Positions 49,493 through 59,831 of a stretch of 64,000 bases of DNA are shown here, piece after piece (the first letter of the stretch is position 1; each line of letters begins with the position of its first letter). The stretch is from contig NZ_AP022583.1 in NCBI RefSeq assembly GCF_010731635.1, positions 62,001 through 126,000 of the forward strand, written 5' to 3'. Both the position numbers and the translations under genes were made by a program. The DNA is from Mycobacterium noviomagense (GTDB lineage Bacteria; Actinomycetota; Actinomycetes; Mycobacteriales; Mycobacteriaceae). The notes beneath the pieces were generated by a model, which ran no database searches, was not told where the DNA came from, and saw nothing but the letters and a program-made list of their open reading frames with translations.

Positions 49493-52481
49493 GCGTCGAG
49501 TCAACCCTTTCCGCTCTCGTCACTTCGGCTCTCGGTGGCGGCGGTGCGGGTTGCCGCAGAGCTTCGACCAACTCGCTGCCGGTGATGCCGCCCAGCAGTC
49601 TGGCCAATGGAACCGAGCAACCGGTGAGACGACGCAGCCGCTTGCGCAGATCGAGCGCGAGCAGCGAGTCGATACCGAGGTCGACCAATGCCACACCCAG
49701 GTCGACCGATCCAGCATCCGAGACGCTCAGCGCCGCAGCCAGTTCGGTGCGCACCACCTCGTCGACCGGTCGGCCCGCGGTAGCGTTGCTCTCGGGTACC
49801 GGCTGTGCTTTGCTGCTCGCGGCAGTGAATGAGGTTGGCATGCTGTTAGTTTCGAAGAACACCTGCAACCGGTCGAAGTCCGCGGCCAGGATCAGCGGAT
49901 CTCCCCGGTCGTCGCGCAGGCTTGCAACGATCGCCGCGTCGGGATTTATTGCGACCAAGCCCGATCGCTCGATGCGGGCGATCTCGCCGGGACCGCCGAT
50001 CGTCGTGCCCTGCCACAGTCCCCACCGGATGGCCGTGCAGTCCAGGCCCTTGGCCCGCAACTGGCCGGCGAGCACGTCCAGCATCCGGTTGGCCGCCGCA
50101 TATGCGGCATGCCCGTAGCCGCCCCATAGCCCAGACACCGACGAGCACAGCAGAATTCGGGCGTTTTCGCGCAGCGGCCACTGCTGCACCATCCGAGCCA
50201 GCCCAATGACTTTCGCGCCGAACACCGTTTCCAGGTCTGCGCCGGTGAGACGATCGTGCGGAGCGAACGTGGCCGTCCCGGCGGCGTGGACCAGCAACGA
50301 CGCGCCGTCCCCGGCGTATTCCGCGGCGACAGCGGACAGCACCTTCGGGTTGGTGACGTCGCAGATCGGGGTGTGGAGTGCGACGGCGTGCTCGCCGGCC
50401 AGGCGGTCAAGCTCGTCGGAGCTTACGCCCTTGCGGCTCAACAGGGTTACACTGCGGGCGCCGTGTTCGATGCAATACCGCGCATAGTGGCGGCCGATGA
50501 CTCCGTTGCCGCCGGTGATCACTACGTTGTCCAGCGCGGCTGCATCCAGAGGTCGCTCGGATGCGTCACGTTCGCGCAGCGTCCGGACATAGCAGCCACT
50601 GTCTCGCACAGCCACCTCGAGGGCATCGCCGAGTAGCACATCGACGGATGCCGGCGCGATGTCGGGGCTGATTTCCCAGCACGGCAGGTCAACATGGGCG
50701 AAGCGTTGATCCGGAAACTCGAACCCGACGCTGCGGTGCATGGCGGCCAATGCCGCTTGCGCCGGCAGCCCGGCCGGATCCCCGGCTGCGACCTGCTCGG
50801 CACCGGCCGTGACCAACCAGACGCTGCGACACCGCGGCCCGACGAGGCCCGCATAGCGCGGCAACGTCGGATGAGGCTGGCAAACCATGTGGGTCACGGC
50901 AACCGTCGCGTCGGGATCCATCAGAGCGGGAGCAATCACCACAGCGATCTCCGCCTCGTCGGGATCCGTCAGCTCACAATCAGGATGTGCGGCAATCGCT
51001 TCGACGAGCCGCTGCGGCAACGGAGTCTCGGCGAACGCGGGCTCGACAATCGCAATCCTGCGCGGACCGTCGTGGCTCGCACGAGACAGCGCATATGGGT
51101 GCCATTCCTCGTCGGCAACGGTGACCACCGAGCCCGGGGCCGACGGCAGCGGTTCCCGCCTGGCCCACAGGTGTACCGCCTTCATCGGGGCGTTCGGGAA
51201 TCCCGGCAACGGCGAATGGCCGTCGACGCCGGCCACGTCGACCCACCGGTAGCCGCGGTCGGCTACCGCCATTGCCGCGAGATTCGCAGACAGCTGCTCG
51301 GCAACAGGCTGGTCGCGGCGTCCCGAGCCGACGATCACGGCCGACTCGTCCTTGACCAGATCGGCGAGCGAGGACAGCAGCGACGGGTGCGCAGACAATT
51401 CGACGAACGCATTAGCCCCGTGTTCCGCGGCTACGGCCACGGACTGGTCGAATCGGACGGTGCGACATAGGTTTGCACACCAGTAGTCGCCGAACTCGAT
51501 GTCGGTGCCGACCACCTTGCCGCACGCTGAGCTGACGAACTGCACCGGCGCATCCAGAAACGCCGACCTGGGCAGCAGCTCCTCGAACACGCCTCGCAGC
51601 GGTTCCAGCGCACTGGTGTGCCCCGGATAGTCGACATCGATTGCGCGCGCAAAGATCCCCGTCTGCTCAGCCAACCGAACGAGACCCTCGACGGCGCCAC
51701 GGTCTCCGGAAACCACGGTCGACGACGGTGCGTTGACGGCGGAGATTTCCAGCCACCCCGCCGTTTCGCTGATCAGCCGCTTCGCCTCGTCGACCGCCAC
51801 ACCTACCACTGCCATGCCGTACGGCCCGGCCAGGCGATCCACGACCGTAGCGCGGGCGGCGACAACCGCAACGGCGTCAGCCAACGTCATGGCACCGGCC
51901 CCGTAGGCCGCGGCAACCTCACCCAAACTGTGTCCCACCGTGATAGCGGGCAGAATTCCGTAGGACCGCCACACCTGCGCCAAGCTGACGCAGTGGGTGA
52001 ACTGCGCTCCCTGGATTTCGGTTTGCGACCAATGGCGTGCAGTGCCGTCGACCAGATACGGCAGCGGCGACGGGTGCCCGGCCGCCACGAACGCCGCCGC
52101 GCAATTGTCGGCCTCGGCGCGGTAGGCCGGCAACTGGCGATAGGCCTCGGCGCCCATCGACGGCCACTGGTTGCCCTGGCCCGGACAGACGAACGCGACC
52201 CGCGGACGGTCGGTCAACGACGACGTGGCCACCAGCGGGTGCTCGTGGCCGTCAGCCAAGGCCCTGAGCCCAGCCGCCAACTCGGCGCGGTCGGCCGCGC
52301 GAATCACCGCGCGGTGCCGGCGTACTCGCCGAATCCGGAGCAAGGTGGCGGCGACCGCCGCCACGCTGGGTTCGCGATCCAGGTACTCGAGGACCGCCGC
52401 CGCATCGCGTGCAACCAACTCTTCGTCGTGCGCACTGAGCAGCACCGGGATGCGGCCGTCGGGAAGTGAATGGACTGACAT
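49485..52481 (-). CDS. mbtD: Mycobactin polyketide synthase MbtD: AT-KR-ACP
   Basis: This 998-residue protein works with the free ketosynthase MbtC to build the beta-hydroxybutyrate unit. The acyltransferase (about 80-390) has VCPGQGNQW and catalytic Ser in [12 protein letters not shown] near 185. The ketoreductase has the NADPH-binding [14 protein letters not shown] near 660 and [20 protein letters not shown] near 790. The carrier has [11 protein letters not shown] near 938. ATG 52481 overlaps the mbtC stop by 1 bp (TGATG), and the stop overlaps mbtE by 8 bp. Confidence 0.94.
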   Translation of the reverse strand: MSVHSLPDGRIPVLLSAHDEELVARDAAAVLEYLDREPSVAAVAATLLRIRRVRRHRAVIRAADRAELAAGLRALADGHEHPLVATSSLTDRPRVAFVCPGQGNQWPSMGAEAYRQLPAYRAEADNCAAAFVAAGHPSPLPYLVDGTARHWSQTEIQGAQFTHCVSLAQVWRSYGILPAITVGHSLGEVAAAYGAGAMTLADAVAVVAARATVVDRLAGPYGMAVVGVAVDEAKRLISETAGWLEISAVNAPSSTVVSGDRGAVEGLVRLAEQTGIFARAIDVDYPGHTSALEPLRGVFEELLPRSAFLDAPVQFVSSACGKVVGTDIEFGDYWCANLCRTVRFDQSVAVAAEHGANAFVELSAHPSLLSSLADLVKDESAVIVGSGRRDQPVAEQLSANLAAMAVADRGYRWVDVAGVDGHSPLPGFPNAPMKAVHLWARREPLPSAPGSVVTVADEEWHPYALSRASHDGPRRIAIVEPAFAETPLPQRLVEAIAAHPDCELTDPDEAEIAVVIAPALMDPDATVAVTHMVCQPHPTLPRYAGLVGPRCRSVWLVTAGAEQVAAGDPAGLPAQAALAAMHRSVGFEFPDQRFAHVDLPCWEISPDIAPASVDVLLGDALEVAVRDSGCYVRTLRERDASERPLDAAALDNVVITGGNGVIGRHYARYCIEHGARSVTLLSRKGVSSDELDRLAGEHAVALHTPICDVTNPKVLSAVAAEYAGDGASLLVHAAGTATFAPHDRLTGADLETVFGAKVIGLARMVQQWPLRENARILLCSSVSGLWGGYGHAAYAAANRMLDVLAGQLRAKGLDCTAIRWGLWQGTTIGGPGEIARIERSGLVAINPDAAIVASLRDDRGDPLILAADFDRLQVFFETNSMPTSFTAASSKAQPVPESNATAGRPVDEVVRTELAAALSVSDAGSVDLGVALVDLGIDSLLALDLRKRLRRLTGCSVPLARLLGGITGSELVEALRQPAPPPPRAEVTRAERVDSTRD

Positions 52482-53797
52482 CACGTCACCGCCGGTACCG
52501 ACACGATCACGTGCGCATTGGTGCCGCTGATCCCGAATGCCGACACGCCGGCAAGCCGCTGCCCGTCCACCGCGGGCCACGGCGTCAGCTTCCGTGCCAG
52601 ACGCAATCCTTGCCTGTCCCAGTCGATTTCGCGACTAGGTTCGTCCGCGTGCAGGGTGGCCGGGACAGCTCCGTGTTCGGCGGATACCAGAACTTTGGCC
52701 AGGCCCAGGCCGCCTGCGGCGGCCTGCGAGTGTCCTACGTTCGACTTCACGGATCCCAGCAACGCGCCCTTACCCGGTTCGGTGTCGCCGTAAGTCCGTG
52801 ACAGCGACTGCAACTCGACGCGATCGCCGATCTGAGTGCCGGTGCCGTGTCCCTCGACCATCGCGACGTTCTCAGCCCGAAGTCCGGCCTGCGCAATCGC
52901 ACGCCGAAACAGTTGGGTCTGCGCCACGGCGCTGGGAGCGCTGAGCCCCGTGCTTCGACCATCTTGGTTCACCGCGCTGGCCCGGATCTCGGCCACAATG
53001 CGCCGACCGTCCCGTAACGCTGCCGACTTGCGTTGCAGCACGAACATCGCTGCGCCTTCGGCCCAAACGGTCCCGCTGGGGTGTGCGCTGTACGGGCGGC
53101 AGTGCCCGTCGTCGGACAAGGCGTGCTGCTTGGAGAACTCGACGAAGTATCCGGGCGAGCCCATCACACACACCCCGCCCGTCAGTGCCATGTCGCAGTC
53201 ACCGATCCGCAGCGACTGCACCGCGGTGTGCAACGCAGCCAACGCCGAAGAACAGGAACAGTCGACAGTCATCGCCGGCCCAGCCAAGCCCAGCGTGTAC
53301 GCGATCCGACCGGACACCACGCTCAGCGCGGTCCCGGTGATCAGATGACCGCTGTGCCGGGAGAATTCGGCCATGTCGGGCCCGTAACCGGTTGGTGAGG
53401 CGCCGACATAGCAGCCGACGTTCTCCCCCGCCAGGTCGTCGGGATTGATGCCGCTGTTCTCCAGCGCACGCCAGGCAACCCGTAGCGCGACGCGCTGTTG
53501 CGGGTCCATCGTGGTGGCCTCACGCGGGGAGATGCCGAAGAATTCCGGGTCGAACGTTGCTGCGCCGGATAGGAATCCGCCGGAGTCGCGGATCGTCTTG
53601 AAGCCGTCGCGACCTGAGCCGGTGAGCAGTTCGCGCACCGGCCACCCGCGATCGGTGGGAAACGGGCCGAGCGCCTCCCGCTGTCCGGACAGCAACGCCC
53701 AATAGGCGTCCGCGGTGTCGATGTCGCCGGGCGCCTCAACGGCCATGCCGATGATGACGACCGGGTCGTCGAACGCAGCACACTGCTGGTCAGGCAT
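52481..53797 (-). CDS. mbtC: Mycobactin ketosynthase MbtC
   Basis: This 438-residue stand-alone beta-ketoacyl synthase condenses the extender unit held by MbtD. The active-site Cys is in AMTVDCSCSSALAAL near 180, and the His residues are in VEGHGTGTQIGD near 317 and KSNVGHSQAAAG near 354. The Cys context DCSCSSA differs from the usual DTACSSS of polyketide synthases. ATG 53797 (MPDQQC) overlaps mbtT by 8 bp. The longer open frame upstream is rejected because it runs across the conserved end of mbtT. Confidence 0.93.
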   Translation of the reverse strand: MPDQQCAAFDDPVVIIGMAVEAPGDIDTADAYWALLSGQREALGPFPTDRGWPVRELLTGSGRDGFKTIRDSGGFLSGAATFDPEFFGISPREATTMDPQQRVALRVAWRALENSGINPDDLAGENVGCYVGASPTGYGPDMAEFSRHSGHLITGTALSVVSGRIAYTLGLAGPAMTVDCSCSSALAALHTAVQSLRIGDCDMALTGGVCVMGSPGYFVEFSKQHALSDDGHCRPYSAHPSGTVWAEGAAMFVLQRKSAALRDGRRIVAEIRASAVNQDGRSTGLSAPSAVAQTQLFRRAIAQAGLRAENVAMVEGHGTGTQIGDRVELQSLSRTYGDTEPGKGALLGSVKSNVGHSQAAAGGLGLAKVLVSAEHGAVPATLHADEPSREIDWDRQGLRLARKLTPWPAVDGQRLAGVSAFGISGTNAHVIVSVPAVT

Positions 53798-54554
53798 CGG
53801 TGATGACCCGATTAGCCAGAGCGTCGAGGTGCTCGTTGACGTAGAAGTGGCCGCCGTCGAAGAACGACAACGTGAACGCGCCCTCGGTGTGGGCGGCCCA
53901 TTCGCGAAGCGTGCGAATGTCGATGCGATGGTCATGCCGCCCACCGACAGCGTGGATGTCGGCGCGGATGCGCACGCCCTCGGGGCAGTGGTAGCGGTTG
54001 AGCGCCTGGTAGTCGCCGCGCGCAGCGGTCGTCAACAGTTCGGCGAACTCTGCATCGGCCAGCAGCCGCGGGTCGGTCCCGCCCAAATCGGTGAGATCGG
54101 CGAGCAATTCCGGGCCGGTGGTCGGCAGCTCAGGCAGATTGCCGACCGTCGACGGCACGGGCCCGGACGAAACCCACAGCTTTTGCACCGTGACGCCGCG
54201 GTTTTCGGCGATCCGAGCGAATTCGAAGGCGACGACCGCTCCCATGCTGTGCCCGAACAACCGTAACGGCGCGACGTGCTGCCACGGTGCAGTATCGAAA
54301 AGGTCGCGCGCCAAATCCTGCACGGTTTCGGGCGGCGGTTCGTTGATGCGTTCGGCTCGCTGGGGGTATTGCACGACGAACGTGTCGCCGCGGGCGGCCA
54401 AGGCTAGCGCCAACTTTCGGTAACTGGCCGCGGCGGCGCCGGCGTGGGGAAACACCACGGTGGCACCCACGCAACTCTGGGTTTTTTGACCCGGAAAGTG
54501 CTTGATCCAGGACGCGAACGCGCCCGGCATGCTGGCCACGTTATCGACGGTCAT
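53790..54554 (-). CDS. mbtT: Stand-alone thioesterase MbtT
   Basis: This 254-residue alpha/beta hydrolase has the catalytic Ser in LRLFGHSMGAVVAFEFA near 98, Asp in GGRHDHRI near 210, and His in FDGGHFYVNEHLD near 237. It aligns with the C-terminal part of M. tuberculosis MbtB, where the thioesterase is fused. Here it is a separate gene overlapping the mbtB stop by 14 bp, as in M. smegmatis. It may release or edit chains on MbtB. ATG 54554 (MTVDNVAS). Confidence 0.92.
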   Translation of the reverse strand: MTVDNVASMPGAFASWIKHFPGQKTQSCVGATVVFPHAGAAAASYRKLALALAARGDTFVVQYPQRAERINEPPPETVQDLARDLFDTAPWQHVAPLRLFGHSMGAVVAFEFARIAENRGVTVQKLWVSSGPVPSTVGNLPELPTTGPELLADLTDLGGTDPRLLADAEFAELLTTAARGDYQALNRYHCPEGVRIRADIHAVGGRHDHRIDIRTLREWAAHTEGAFTLSFFDGGHFYVNEHLDALANRVITDA

Positions 54555-57500
54555 GTGCCATCTCGATTTCCGCCGATTGTGACAGGACTTCCTCGGCGTC
54601 CATGGCGGCGACTTCCAGGTAGATTTCGGCGACGGCATCCAGTCGTCGGCTGTCGTGCTCCCGACGGCTCAGTAAGCGGGCCAGCGCCGAAACGGTGCGG
54701 GCGGCGAACACGTCCGCGACCATGGCATGGGGTGCGTCCAACCAGGTTCGGATCCGGGCAACAGCTTGGGTGGCTAATACCGAATCCCCGCCCAGCGCAA
54801 AGAAATCGTCGTCGATCCCGACGTCCTCGACACCGAGCACCTCGCCGATGATCGCGGCCAACGCTGCCTCCACCGGCGTCGACGCCGCACGGCGGACGGG
54901 TTCGGCTGACCCGGCCATGCTGGCAGCCAGTTGGTCGGCGACAGCGCGCCGGTCGATCTTGCCGCCGTCGGTGAAAGGAATGCGCTCGACCAACGACAGA
55001 TGGCGCGGAACCATATATGCTGGAACGGAATTCGCCATGCGCTCACGAATCCCGGCCGCGGTCAGCGACTCGTCGTCGACGTGCAGCGCGGCGGCCAGCA
55101 CGTCCGAGCCTCCCGTCGTCGGTACCACGGCGGCGACGGCCGTGACCACCCCGGGCACCCGCCGCAACGCGGATTCCACCTCACCCAATTCGATCCGGTA
55201 CCCGCTGATCTTGACGCGGTGATCGGCCCGGCCGACGAACTCCAGCGTGCCGTCCGGCCAGTAGCGCGCCAGGTCGCCGGTGCGATACCACCTGCGACCC
55301 CCGTGTTCGACGAAGCGCTCGGCGGTCAAGTCGGGTCGTCCGCGGTAACCCCTCGCAATACCGCGTCCGGAAATCCACAGTTCACCGGGCACCCAGTCGG
55401 GGCAGTCGTCACCAGAGCTATCCACCACTCGGCACTCGATGTTGGGGAACGGCGTGCCGTACGGCAGCGCAGCCCAATGCGGTGGCGGGTCGACGGTCTC
55501 GCAGATCGTGGCGTGCACCGCGGTTTCGGTCGCACCCCCCAGCCCGGCGAACCGCAGTTGCGGCGCTTCGGCTTTCAGCCGGCGGGCCAGCTCGGGCCGT
55601 ACCCAGTCGCCGCCGGTCGCGACGACCCGCAGCGAAGACAACCGGCCACTACCGACCTCGAGCAGCATCTCCAGCCAGCCGGGCAGGAAGTTCAGCACCG
55701 TCACCTTGTGGGTGTCCATCAGCCTCGCCCAGCTGTCGGGGTCGCGGCGCTGCGCCTCGTCGACCACCACGATCGTCCCGCCCGCCCGCAGGGTCGCGAA
55801 GATGTCGAGCACGGACATGTCGCATTCCAGCGCGGAGAGCGCCAGGCACCGGTCGCTGGGGCCGATGTCGAAGTGGTCGGTGAGGAACTCGACGGTGTTC
55901 ATGGCGCCGTCGTGGGTCATTTCCACGCCCTTGGGTTCTCCGGTGGAGCCCGAGGTGAACAGCACATAGGCCAGCTCGGTCGGTGCTGTTGGAAGCGGCT
56001 GACTTTCGCGGGAACCGCGCTGTAGCGCCTCGCCGACCGTGATCGCGGGAACGGGCAAGGGAGGCACGTGCTCGTCGCAGACCAGCGCCGCGCTCACCGC
56101 TCCGGTGTCCAGGATGCGCGCTGCCCGCTCTGCAGGTTGGTCGACGCCGATCGGCAGATAGACCGCGCCGGCGGCCAGGATGCCCAGGAGTGCGGGAATC
56201 TGCTCGGGACCCTTGGGTCCCAGCACAGCCACCGTGTCGCCAGGCTGGACGCCGGCCTCACGTAATGCGCCAGCCACCGCCAGCGCCTGGCTTCGCAGCT
56301 GCCCGTAGGTGAGGCAACCGGTATCGGCGTAGACCGCCGGCGCTTCGGGCCGCGCCTCGGCGCAACGAAAGAACCCGTCGTGCAACGCTTCCCCGCTGGG
56401 GGCGGCGGTGCGGGAGTTGTGGGCATCTCGCACTGCGCGCTGTTCAACCGGCAGCGCCGACGGTCCGGGCGCATCCCAGGCTTCGTCGCTGCCGGCCAAC
56501 CGGGCCAGTTCGTCGATGTGGTGGGCGAACATCGCGTCGATGACGCCAGATGCAAAAGCCCCCTCGCGGACGTCCCAGTTCACCAAGACCCCGCCGCTGA
56601 ATTCGGTGACCTGAGCGTCGAGCAACACCTGCGGGCCCTGCGACAAAAGCCACCCGGGTGTGCCGAAGGCTTCGGTGACCTCGAGCGCGAACAGCTCACC
56701 GAGCCCGAGCGCGCTGGTGAAGACCACCGGAGCCAGAACCTGGGCGCCACGATGCCGGCTGAGGTCGCGCAGCACCGCCAACCCGGGATAGGCCGAATGC
56801 GCGGCCGCCGTTTGCATGGCGTCTTGCATGGCGCACGCCCCCTGCGCCGGCGTGCCGGTGTGCGTCAGATCGATGTCGAGCAGCAGCGACGACGTGAAGT
56901 CACCGACCACCCGATCCACATCCGCGTGCAGAGGCTGCCGGCCGAAGAGCGGCACGTTCAGCAGGAACCGTGGGCTGGCCGACCAGCGCGCCAGCGTGTC
57001 GGCGAACGACGAGGCCACGGCCATCGCCGGGGTGATGCCGCGCGTGCGGGCCGCCGCGAATAGCGCCTCGCAGGTTGCCGGGTCCAGCCAGTGCCAGCGC
57101 CGGGTGCTCCGCGACATGTCGGGTGCCGGGGCCAGAGGCAGCCTCGGCGGGTCCGGCAACTCCGGGATGCGCTGGGCCCACCACTCGCGGTCGGCGTCGC
57201 GAGCCGGTTGGGGGGCGGCCTCCTGGCAGGCGATGGCCTGACGGTATTCCCGGTAGGTGTAGCGCAGCTCCGGCAGGTGTTGCCCTCGGTAGAGCGCCGC
57301 CAGGTCGGCCATCAGGGTGCGGTAGCTCATCGCGTCGGCGGCTTGCATGTCGAGGTCGACGTGCAGCCGCGACCGGTTTCCGGGCAGCAACGACAAGGTG
57401 AACTCGAGCACTTGGCCGTCGAGCTGCTGGTGCGACTTGGTCTCGCGGATGTCGCTGAGCCGGTGCTCGACGCCCTCGGGGTCGAGTTCGCGAAAGTCGT

Positions 57501-58026
57501 GTACGACGACGCCGAGCTGTCGGCCTGTATCGATGCGCTGCGTTCCGTCGGCCAGGAACTGCACCCGCAGCATCGGGTGGCGCGACGCCAAAGCGGCGGC
57601 AGCGGTGCGCAATCGTTCGGCATCGATAGGGCCGCAGTCGAATTCGACGTACAGGTGTGCGGCCACCCCGCCCAGCTCCTGGTTGTGCTGGCGGCCCACC
57701 CATATCGCGTGCTGCATCAGCGCGAGCGGAAACGCCTCGGCTGCGTCGGCGCTCGCCGCCACGTCGACATGCTCCGGCGTATCGGCGCTGCTTAACGCGC
57801 TGGACAGCAGGTCCCACCACGCCTCGATGGTGGGTGTGGCGGCCAGAGCGGCAAAGTCGATATCGGCGCCGCGGCGACGCCAGCGACCCGAGAGCGCCAT
57901 CATTCGGATGGAATCAAGCCCCTGGCCGATCAGGTTGCCGGCAGGGTCGAGGGCGTGTGGGCTGATGCCGAGCAGTTCCGCGACTTCCGCACGGATGGCC
58001 TCGCGGCTCGCAGCAACACCCACCAC
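54541..58026 (-). CDS. mbtB: Mycobactin phenyloxazoline synthase MbtB: ArCP-Cy-A-PCP
   Basis: This 1161-residue NRPS receives salicylate on an aryl carrier domain (GQGLDSI near 37) from MbtA. It joins it to serine and cyclises to the oxazoline. The cyclisation domain shows HVDLDMQAADAMSY near 228 in place of HHxxxDG. The adenylation domain has [11 protein letters not shown] near 693 and LGGATETAVHAT; its pocket begins ECDMSVLD. A carrier domain (ALGGDSV) is near 1078. No thioesterase is attached, unlike the 1414-residue M. tuberculosis protein. GTG 58026 is chosen because AAGGAGG lies 6 bp before it. Confidence 0.95.
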   Translation of the reverse strand: MVGVAASREAIRAEVAELLGISPHALDPAGNLIGQGLDSIRMMALSGRWRRRGADIDFAALAATPTIEAWWDLLSSALSSADTPEHVDVAASADAAEAFPLALMQHAIWVGRQHNQELGGVAAHLYVEFDCGPIDAERLRTAAAALASRHPMLRVQFLADGTQRIDTGRQLGVVVHDFRELDPEGVEHRLSDIRETKSHQQLDGQVLEFTLSLLPGNRSRLHVDLDMQAADAMSYRTLMADLAALYRGQHLPELRYTYREYRQAIACQEAAPQPARDADREWWAQRIPELPDPPRLPLAPAPDMSRSTRRWHWLDPATCEALFAAARTRGITPAMAVASSFADTLARWSASPRFLLNVPLFGRQPLHADVDRVVGDFTSSLLLDIDLTHTGTPAQGACAMQDAMQTAAAHSAYPGLAVLRDLSRHRGAQVLAPVVFTSALGLGELFALEVTEAFGTPGWLLSQGPQVLLDAQVTEFSGGVLVNWDVREGAFASGVIDAMFAHHIDELARLAGSDEAWDAPGPSALPVEQRAVRDAHNSRTAAPSGEALHDGFFRCAEARPEAPAVYADTGCLTYGQLRSQALAVAGALREAGVQPGDTVAVLGPKGPEQIPALLGILAAGAVYLPIGVDQPAERAARILDTGAVSAALVCDEHVPPLPVPAITVGEALQRGSRESQPLPTAPTELAYVLFTSGSTGEPKGVEMTHDGAMNTVEFLTDHFDIGPSDRCLALSALECDMSVLDIFATLRAGGTIVVVDEAQRRDPDSWARLMDTHKVTVLNFLPGWLEMLLEVGSGRLSSLRVVATGGDWVRPELARRLKAEAPQLRFAGLGGATETAVHATICETVDPPPHWAALPYGTPFPNIECRVVDSSGDDCPDWVPGELWISGRGIARGYRGRPDLTAERFVEHGGRRWYRTGDLARYWPDGTLEFVGRADHRVKISGYRIELGEVESALRRVPGVVTAVAAVVPTTGGSDVLAAALHVDDESLTAAGIRERMANSVPAYMVPRHLSLVERIPFTDGGKIDRRAVADQLAASMAGSAEPVRRAASTPVEAALAAIIGEVLGVEDVGIDDDFFALGGDSVLATQAVARIRTWLDAPHAMVADVFAARTVSALARLLSRREHDSRRLDAVAEIYLEVAAMDAEEVLSQSAEIEMAHDRR

Positions 58027-58107
58027 GAACGCCTCCTTATGACCTGCTCGCAGCACACCGATGGGTTGCGCCTGGGGCATCGCCGATTTTCGCGTTAACC
58101 CTACTAG

Positions 58108-58126
58108 TTAGCACAGGCTGCCCTAA
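58108..58126. promoter_or_regulatory. IdeR iron box 1 between mbtB and mbtA
   Basis: The 19-bp sequence TTAGCACAGGCTGCCCTAA fits the IdeR consensus TTAGGTTAGGCTAACCTAA at 14 positions, including both ends and the GGCT core. It abuts a second box. IdeR with Fe2+ should repress both mbtA and the mbtB-G operon, which are divergent from here. Confidence 0.92.
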
Positions 58127-58145
58127 TTTGGGTTGGTTACCCTAA
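58127..58145. promoter_or_regulatory. IdeR iron box 2, directly adjoining box 1
   Basis: TTTGGGTTGGTTACCCTAA matches the IdeR consensus at 14 of 19 positions and follows box 1 without a gap. Two adjacent boxes let two pairs of IdeR dimers bind side by side, as described for the M. tuberculosis mbtA-mbtB promoter. Confidence 0.85.
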
Positions 58146-58175
58146 TCTTGGCCATGGAGGGATCAAAGGAGGCTG

Positions 58176-59831
58176 GTGCAGCAGATGCCGACGGCAGCCC
58201 CGCCAGGGTTTGTGCCGTTTCCCGTCGACCGGGCAGCGCGATACCGGGCAGCCGGTTATTGGCTGGGGCGACCCGTCGATTCGATCCTGACCGATGCCGC
58301 CCAGCGCTGGCCCGATCGTCCGGCGGTGCTTGACGCCGACGACCACGGACGCGGCCAATGCCTGACCTACGCCGAGCTGGACGCGCGGGCCGATTGCGCA
58401 GCCGCGGGACTGGCGGCGCTCGGCATCGCGCCCGGCGACCGGGTTCTGCTGCAGTTACCGAATACCTGTGAGTTCGCGGTGGCCTTATACGGCCTGTTGC
58501 GCGCAGGAGCGATCCCCGTGATGTGCTTGCCGGGGCACCGCGCCGCCGAGGTAGGGCACTTCGCCGCCGTCAGCGACGCCCGGGCACTGCTTATCACCGA
58601 CGTGGCAGCCGGGTTCGACTACCGCGCGATGGCCCGGGTAATAGCGGGTGATCATCCCGCGCTGCAGCATGTCGTCGTCGACGGCGACCCTGGGCCGTTC
58701 GCGTCGTGGGCGCAGGTATGTGCCACCTCCGCGCCGCGTCCTCCGGTCGCGGTCGATACCGGGTCGCCGGCATTACTGCTGGTTTCCGGCGGCACGACCG
58801 GGCTGCCCAAGCTCATTCCCCGCACCCATGACGACTACGTCTACAACGCCGCGGCCAGCGCCGAAGTGTGCCGGCTAACCGGCGACGACATCTATCTGGC
58901 GGCGTTGCCGGCGGCGCACAACTTCCCGCTGGCCTGCCCCGGGTTGCTCGGCGCGATGACCGTCGGTGCCACCACCGTGTTCACCACCGATCCCAGCCCC
59001 GAATCGGCCTTCGCCGCCATCGCGCGCCACAGCGTCACCGTCACCGCGTTGGTGCCGGCACTCGCCACCCTGTGGGCATACGCCTGCGAATGGGAGCCGC
59101 TGCCCCCGAAAACGTTGCGGCTCTTGCAAGTTGGCGGATCCAAGCTGGAGGCAGCAGATGCCCGCCGCATACGCGAAACGCTGACCCCGGGTCTACAGCA
59201 GGTGTACGGGATGGCGGAGGGACTGCTCAGCTACACCCGGCTCGACGACCCGCCTGACCTTCTCGACCACACCCAGGGACGGCCGCTGTGCGACGACGAC
59301 GAACTGCGCATCGTCGACGACGCCGGCGATCCGGTATCACCCGGCGCCGAAGGCGAATTATTGGTACGGGGCCCGTACACGCTCAACGGCTACTTCCGCG
59401 CCGAGCGTGAAAACCAGCGCAGCTTCGACCGCGACGGCTTCTACCGCACCGGCGACGTAGTGCGCCGCTTGGCCAACGGCTGCCTGCAAGTCACCGGCCG
59501 AGTCAAAGACGTCATCCACCGCGGCGGCGAAACCGTGGCCGCCCAGGACGTCGAAGAGCACCTGCTCACCCATCCCGCAATCACGTCGGCCGCGGCCGTG
59601 CCCCTACCCGACCGCTACCTCGGCGAAAAAATCTGCGCTGCAGTAGTTTTCACAGGCGCACCATTGTCGCTGACCGAGTTGAACCACTACCTCGATACGC
59701 GCGGAGTTGCCACGCACGCGCGCCCCGACATCGTGATCCCGCTGACCACGTTGCCCACCACAGCGGTGGGGAAGGTGGACAAGGTGGCGATCAGCCGGTT
59801 GGCCTCAGCCGATCACGGGAGCGCGCCCTAA
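58176..59831 (+). CDS. mbtA: Salicyl-AMP ligase MbtA
   Basis: This 551-residue enzyme activates salicylate with ATP and loads it on the aryl carrier of MbtB. Motifs are [21 protein letters not shown] near 205, [12 protein letters not shown] near 345, and YRTGDVVRR ... [14 protein letters not shown] near 425-450. [10 protein letters not shown] is typical of aryl-acid ligases. GTG 58176 stands 3 bp after AAAGGAGG, while in-frame ATG 58185 is 12 bp away; either could serve. Its stop overlaps the convergent WS/DGAT gene by 4 bp. Confidence 0.95.
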   Translation: MQQMPTAAPPGFVPFPVDRAARYRAAGYWLGRPVDSILTDAAQRWPDRPAVLDADDHGRGQCLTYAELDARADCAAAGLAALGIAPGDRVLLQLPNTCEFAVALYGLLRAGAIPVMCLPGHRAAEVGHFAAVSDARALLITDVAAGFDYRAMARVIAGDHPALQHVVVDGDPGPFASWAQVCATSAPRPPVAVDTGSPALLLVSGGTTGLPKLIPRTHDDYVYNAAASAEVCRLTGDDIYLAALPAAHNFPLACPGLLGAMTVGATTVFTTDPSPESAFAAIARHSVTVTALVPALATLWAYACEWEPLPPKTLRLLQVGGSKLEAADARRIRETLTPGLQQVYGMAEGLLSYTRLDDPPDLLDHTQGRPLCDDDELRIVDDAGDPVSPGAEGELLVRGPYTLNGYFRAERENQRSFDRDGFYRTGDVVRRLANGCLQVTGRVKDVIHRGGETVAAQDVEEHLLTHPAITSAAAVPLPDRYLGEKICAAVVFTGAPLSLTELNHYLDTRGVATHARPDIVIPLTTLPTTAVGKVDKVAISRLASADHGSAP

